Assembly (NCBI GenBank): GCA_046047755.1
Contig: JBJOHK010000038.1
Span: 1-8,948 of the forward strand
Reading direction: 5' to 3'
Length of the DNA: 8,948 bases
Origin: JALRLA01 sp046047755
GTDB taxonomy: Bacteria; Bacteroidota; Bacteroidia; NS11-12g; UBA955
Below are positions 7,090 through 8,948 of the stretch, piece by piece. The notes beneath the pieces are model-generated. The model searched no databases and was not told the DNA's origin. It saw only the letters and a program-made list of their open reading frames with translations. The translations under genes were made by a program, and so were the position numbers. The first letter of the stretch is position 1; each line of letters begins with the position of its first letter.

Positions 7090-7097
7090 TATCTTTG
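7090..7097 (+). promoter_or_regulatory. -7 promoter element for purK
   Basis: TATCTTTG is a full match to the Bacteroidota -7 consensus and ends only four bases before the ATG at 7102. Transcription from it should start at or next to the A of the start codon, giving a leaderless mRNA. No TTG is visible at the -33 distance. Confidence 0.6.
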
Positions 7098-7101
7098 CGC
7101 C

Positions 7102-8307
7102 ATGTCAGAGGGAAGCGCACAAGCAAATAATCAGCCATTGATTGGCATCATTGGAGGGGGGCAATTGGGCATGATGATGCTCGAAGCCACCAAGGGATGC
7201 GCCACCCGAATGGATAAAAATTCTCAGCCCCTGCCTCCAGCCCGCTACCGTGTGCTTGAAGCCAGTGAAGATTGCCCTGCGGCCTACTTGGCCGATGAAT
7301 TACTGCTGGGTTCGCTCAAAGACGATGCCGCCATTCGCCGCCTGGCCGATGGTTGTTCAGCGCTGACTTGGGAAATCGAACACGTTAACGTTCAAACCTT
7401 GGTGGACCTAGAAGCCAGAGGCAAGAACATCATTCCCTCACCCAAAGTTTTGCAAATTGTGCAAGACAAAGGCTTGCAGAAGGAATTTTACGCGAAAAAT
7501 GCCATTCCTACGGCTCCATTTTTACTTGTTGATTCCAAACGAATCGATGCTGGGACCTTAGATGCTTTCCCCGGTGACCGAGTAGTTATAAAGGCTCGTA
7601 CGGGGGGATATGACGGCAAAGGGGTGGCCATTTGCAGCAAAAGAGATCTCATGAAGGGTTATCGTCCTTTTGAAGGTCCCGTCTTGTTGGAAACCTTCGC
7701 TGAAGATGCCTTGGAATTGTCGGTCATTGTGGCCGTTGATCAGCAGGGAAACAGGGCCTGCTACCCCAGCATTGAAATGTACTTTCACCCGGTGAGCAAT
7801 CTGGTTGAATTCTTGTTTTCACCTGCCCAAACACCCGCATCGGTTCAAGAACGGGCCCAAACACTGGCATTGAAAACGGTAAAGGCTTTTGACAGCCCAG
7901 GCTTGTTTGCCGTTGAATTGTTCCTGTTGCCCAACGGAACCTTGTGGGTCAACGAGATGGCCCCCCGGCCACACAACAGTGGGCACCATAGCATTGAAGG
8001 ATGCGCTACCAGTCAGTTTGAACAGTTAGACCGCATATTGCTTGGTCTACCCCTTGGATCTACTGAACTCTTGCAGCCTTCGGCCATGATCAACTTAGTA
8101 GGGCCTGAGGGTTTATCAGGATCCTATCAGTTGGAAAACCATGAGGAGTGGAATCAGAGCCCAGACGTTTTTGTACATCTGTACCGCAAATCCGAAACTC
8201 GCCCCCATCGCAAACTGGGACACGTTACCGTCGTAGCCAACACGCTGGAGGAGCTGCTGGTTCGCGCCAAACAGGTGCAAAAGGAATTGAAAATTGTAGG
8301 AGTTTAA
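7102..8307 (+). CDS. purK: PurK, 5-(carboxyamino)imidazole ribonucleotide synthase
   Basis: PurK is the ATP-grasp enzyme that uses ATP and bicarbonate to convert 5-aminoimidazole ribonucleotide into N5-carboxy-AIR in purine synthesis; PurE then rearranges the product. The 401-residue protein starts with the dinucleotide-like loop IGIIGGGQLGMMM (14-26). ATP-grasp features follow: SPKVLQIVQDKGLQKEFY (113-130), VIKARTGGYDGKGVAI (162-177), SVIVAVDQQGNRACYPSIE (207-225) and the metal- and substrate-binding VNEMAPRPHNSGHHSIEG (283-300). The C-terminal GHVTVVANTLEEL (373-385) is also typical. The open frame extends upstream to 7036, but the ATG at 7102 sits just before the conserved core and just after a -7 box. 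About ten extra residues appear between helix 1 and strand 2 (around 34-48, with MDKNSQPLPPA). purE is not adjacent. The gene diverges from the CNNM operon and converges on frr. Confidence 0.95.
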   Translation: MSEGSAQANNQPLIGIIGGGQLGMMMLEATKGCATRMDKNSQPLPPARYRVLEASEDCPAAYLADELLLGSLKDDAAIRRLADGCSALTWEIEHVNVQTLVDLEARGKNIIPSPKVLQIVQDKGLQKEFYAKNAIPTAPFLLVDSKRIDAGTLDAFPGDRVVIKARTGGYDGKGVAICSKRDLMKGYRPFEGPVLLETFAEDALELSVIVAVDQQGNRACYPSIEMYFHPVSNLVEFLFSPAQTPASVQERAQTLALKTVKAFDSPGLFAVELFLLPNGTLWVNEMAPRPHNSGHHSIEGCATSQFEQLDRILLGLPLGSTELLQPSAMINLVGPEGLSGSYQLENHEEWNQSPDVFVHLYRKSETRPHRKLGHVTVVANTLEELLVRAKQVQKELKIVGV

Positions 8308-8321
8308 CGAGCCGCCCGACC

Positions 8322-8882
8322 TTACACGGTCATGATTTCCTTTTCCTTGGAAACCAATAGGTCTTCGGTCTTTTTTATAAATCCGTCTACCATTTTTTGA
8401 ATATCGGCTTCGGCTGTTTTGGCCTCGTCCTCACTCAAGCCATCGTTTTTCAACTTTTTGATGCGCTCATTGGCGTCTTTGCGCAGGTTGCGAATGCCAA
8501 TTTTGGAATTTTCTGATTCATTCTTGGCGCGTTTCACAAGCTCCTTTCGGCGCTCTTCGGTCACTTGAGGCACATTGATGCGAATGTTGATACCATCATT
8601 TTGAGGGGCAAAGCCCAAATTGGCATTGATGATGGCCGTTTCAATGGCCTGGATCAAGGTCTTGTCCCAGGGTTGTATGCTCAAAGTGCGGGCATCGGGG
8701 GTACTAACGGTTGCCGCTCCTGTCAAGGGCATTGTTGACCCATAGGCCTCTACCATTACGCCTTCCAACATGCCTGCAGAGGCTTTGCCGGCGCGAATGC
8801 GTCCAAATTCGGTGGCGGTGTGCGACAAATTGCGCTCCAACTGATCGCTCAACTGACTTAAAACTTCGCTAACTGTGCTCAT
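8322..8882 (-). CDS. frr: ribosome recycling factor (RRF)
   Basis: RRF works with EF-G after termination to split the 70S ribosome into subunits for reuse, and it is normally essential. The 186-residue length matches the family (about 185). Visible hallmarks are FGRIRAGKASAGML (26-39), VEAYGSTMPL (44-53), DARTLSIQPWDK (63-74), INVPQVTEERRKEL (102-115) and IGIRNLRKDANERIKKL (128-144). R134 corresponds to the functionally important Arg132 of the Escherichia coli protein. Two long helical segments flanking the central domain fit the L-shaped fold. The frame is open to 8921, but the ATG at 8882 gives the usual N-terminus and follows a good promoter. The gene converges on purK, with 14 bases between the stops. 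Its common partner pyrH is not in the window, though it could lie beyond the right edge. Confidence 0.97.
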   Translation of the reverse strand: MSTVSEVLSQLSDQLERNLSHTATEFGRIRAGKASAGMLEGVMVEAYGSTMPLTGAATVSTPDARTLSIQPWDKTLIQAIETAIINANLGFAPQNDGINIRINVPQVTEERRKELVKRAKNESENSKIGIRNLRKDANERIKKLKNDGLSEDEAKTAEADIQKMVDGFIKKTEDLLVSKEKEIMTV

Positions 8883-8893
8883 GATTTGATTTA

Positions 8894-8921
8894 CAAAGGT
8901 ACACTTTTGAATGGCAATCAA
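8894..8921 (-). promoter_or_regulatory. frr promoter (-33 TTG and -7 TACCTTTG)
   Basis: On the minus strand, TTG (8921-8919) is followed after 17 bases by TACCTTTG (8901-8894), a full match to the Bacteroidota -7 consensus at an accepted spacing. The box ends 11 bases before the frr ATG, predicting a very short leader. This is the only promoter in the window with both elements at a normal spacing, and it implies frr can be transcribed on its own. Confidence 0.65.
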
Positions 8922-8948
8922 TAGGCCCGCTTGCGGCTACCTTCCATG

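Larger units (their letters stand above)
7067..7097. repeat. perfect 11-base inverted repeat forming a symmetric divergent promoter
   Basis: CAAAGATAGCA (7067-7077) is the exact reverse complement of TGCTATCTTTG (7087-7097), with a nine-base spacer centred at 7082. Each arm contains a -7 box pointing outward, one to the CNNM operon and one to purK. The symmetry may simply come from two identical promoter cores placed back to back, or it may also be a binding site for a dimeric regulator. Confidence 0.75.

Noticed and set aside
8308..8321. Bidirectional terminator between purK and frr
   Set aside because: The 14 bases have no inverted repeat or T-tract that I can see.
8924..8937. GC-rich hairpin CCGC-TT-GCGG as a terminator
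   Set aside because: The stem is only four bases with a two-base loop and there is no T-tract on either strand.
8918..8947. Possible last codons of an upstream minus-strand gene (in frame MEGSRKRAY then TGA)
   Set aside because: Only nine codons are visible and they match no protein end that I know; the stop also overlaps the -33 element of the frr promoter. It could be real, but the window does not support a call.

Overview
The window reads as a chromosomal stretch of a Bacteroidota bacterium, probably an aquatic flavobacterium-like lineage; the phylum is an inference and the lower rank a guess. Supporting signs are the protein styles (Bacteroidota-type BamA, a DUF4197 lipoprotein, PurK and small outer-membrane proteins), the near absence of Shine-Dalgarno sequences, and several exact copies of the Bacteroidota -7 promoter element TAnnTTTG just in front of start codons. 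The DNA is very compact: with the starts chosen here, only about 144 of 8948 bases (1.6%) lie outside coding sequence, and the longest non-coding stretch is the 66 bases at the right edge. I see no mobile element, CRISPR array, tRNA, rRNA or riboswitch.

Layout, left to right. (1) The 3' part of bamA (+), truncated by the window edge, is followed one base later by a class I SAM methyltransferase (+). (2) A DNA alkylation repair protein of the AlkD type (-) meets the methyltransferase end to end, sharing the four bases CTAG as both stop codons. (3) A DUF4197 lipoprotein gene (+) diverges from the repair gene across only 20 bases. (4) A three-gene minus-strand operon encodes a CNNM/CBS/CorC-HlyC membrane protein and two small predicted outer-membrane proteins that look like diverged tandem paralogues; its last gene shares TTAA with the DUF4197 gene as both stops. 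(5) purK (+) diverges from the operon across 42 bases that hold a perfect 11-base inverted repeat, each arm carrying a -7 box for one gene. (6) frr (-) converges on purK and has its own promoter near the right edge.

Most functions are housekeeping: outer-membrane protein assembly (BamA), purine synthesis (PurK), ribosome recycling (RRF) and base-excision repair (AlkD-like). The less explored parts are the CNNM plus two-barrel operon, the methyltransferase coupled to bamA, and the promoter architecture. The promoters predict leaderless or nearly leaderless mRNAs for several genes, and two divergent gene pairs use symmetric promoters. I do not see a clear new defence or biosynthetic system.
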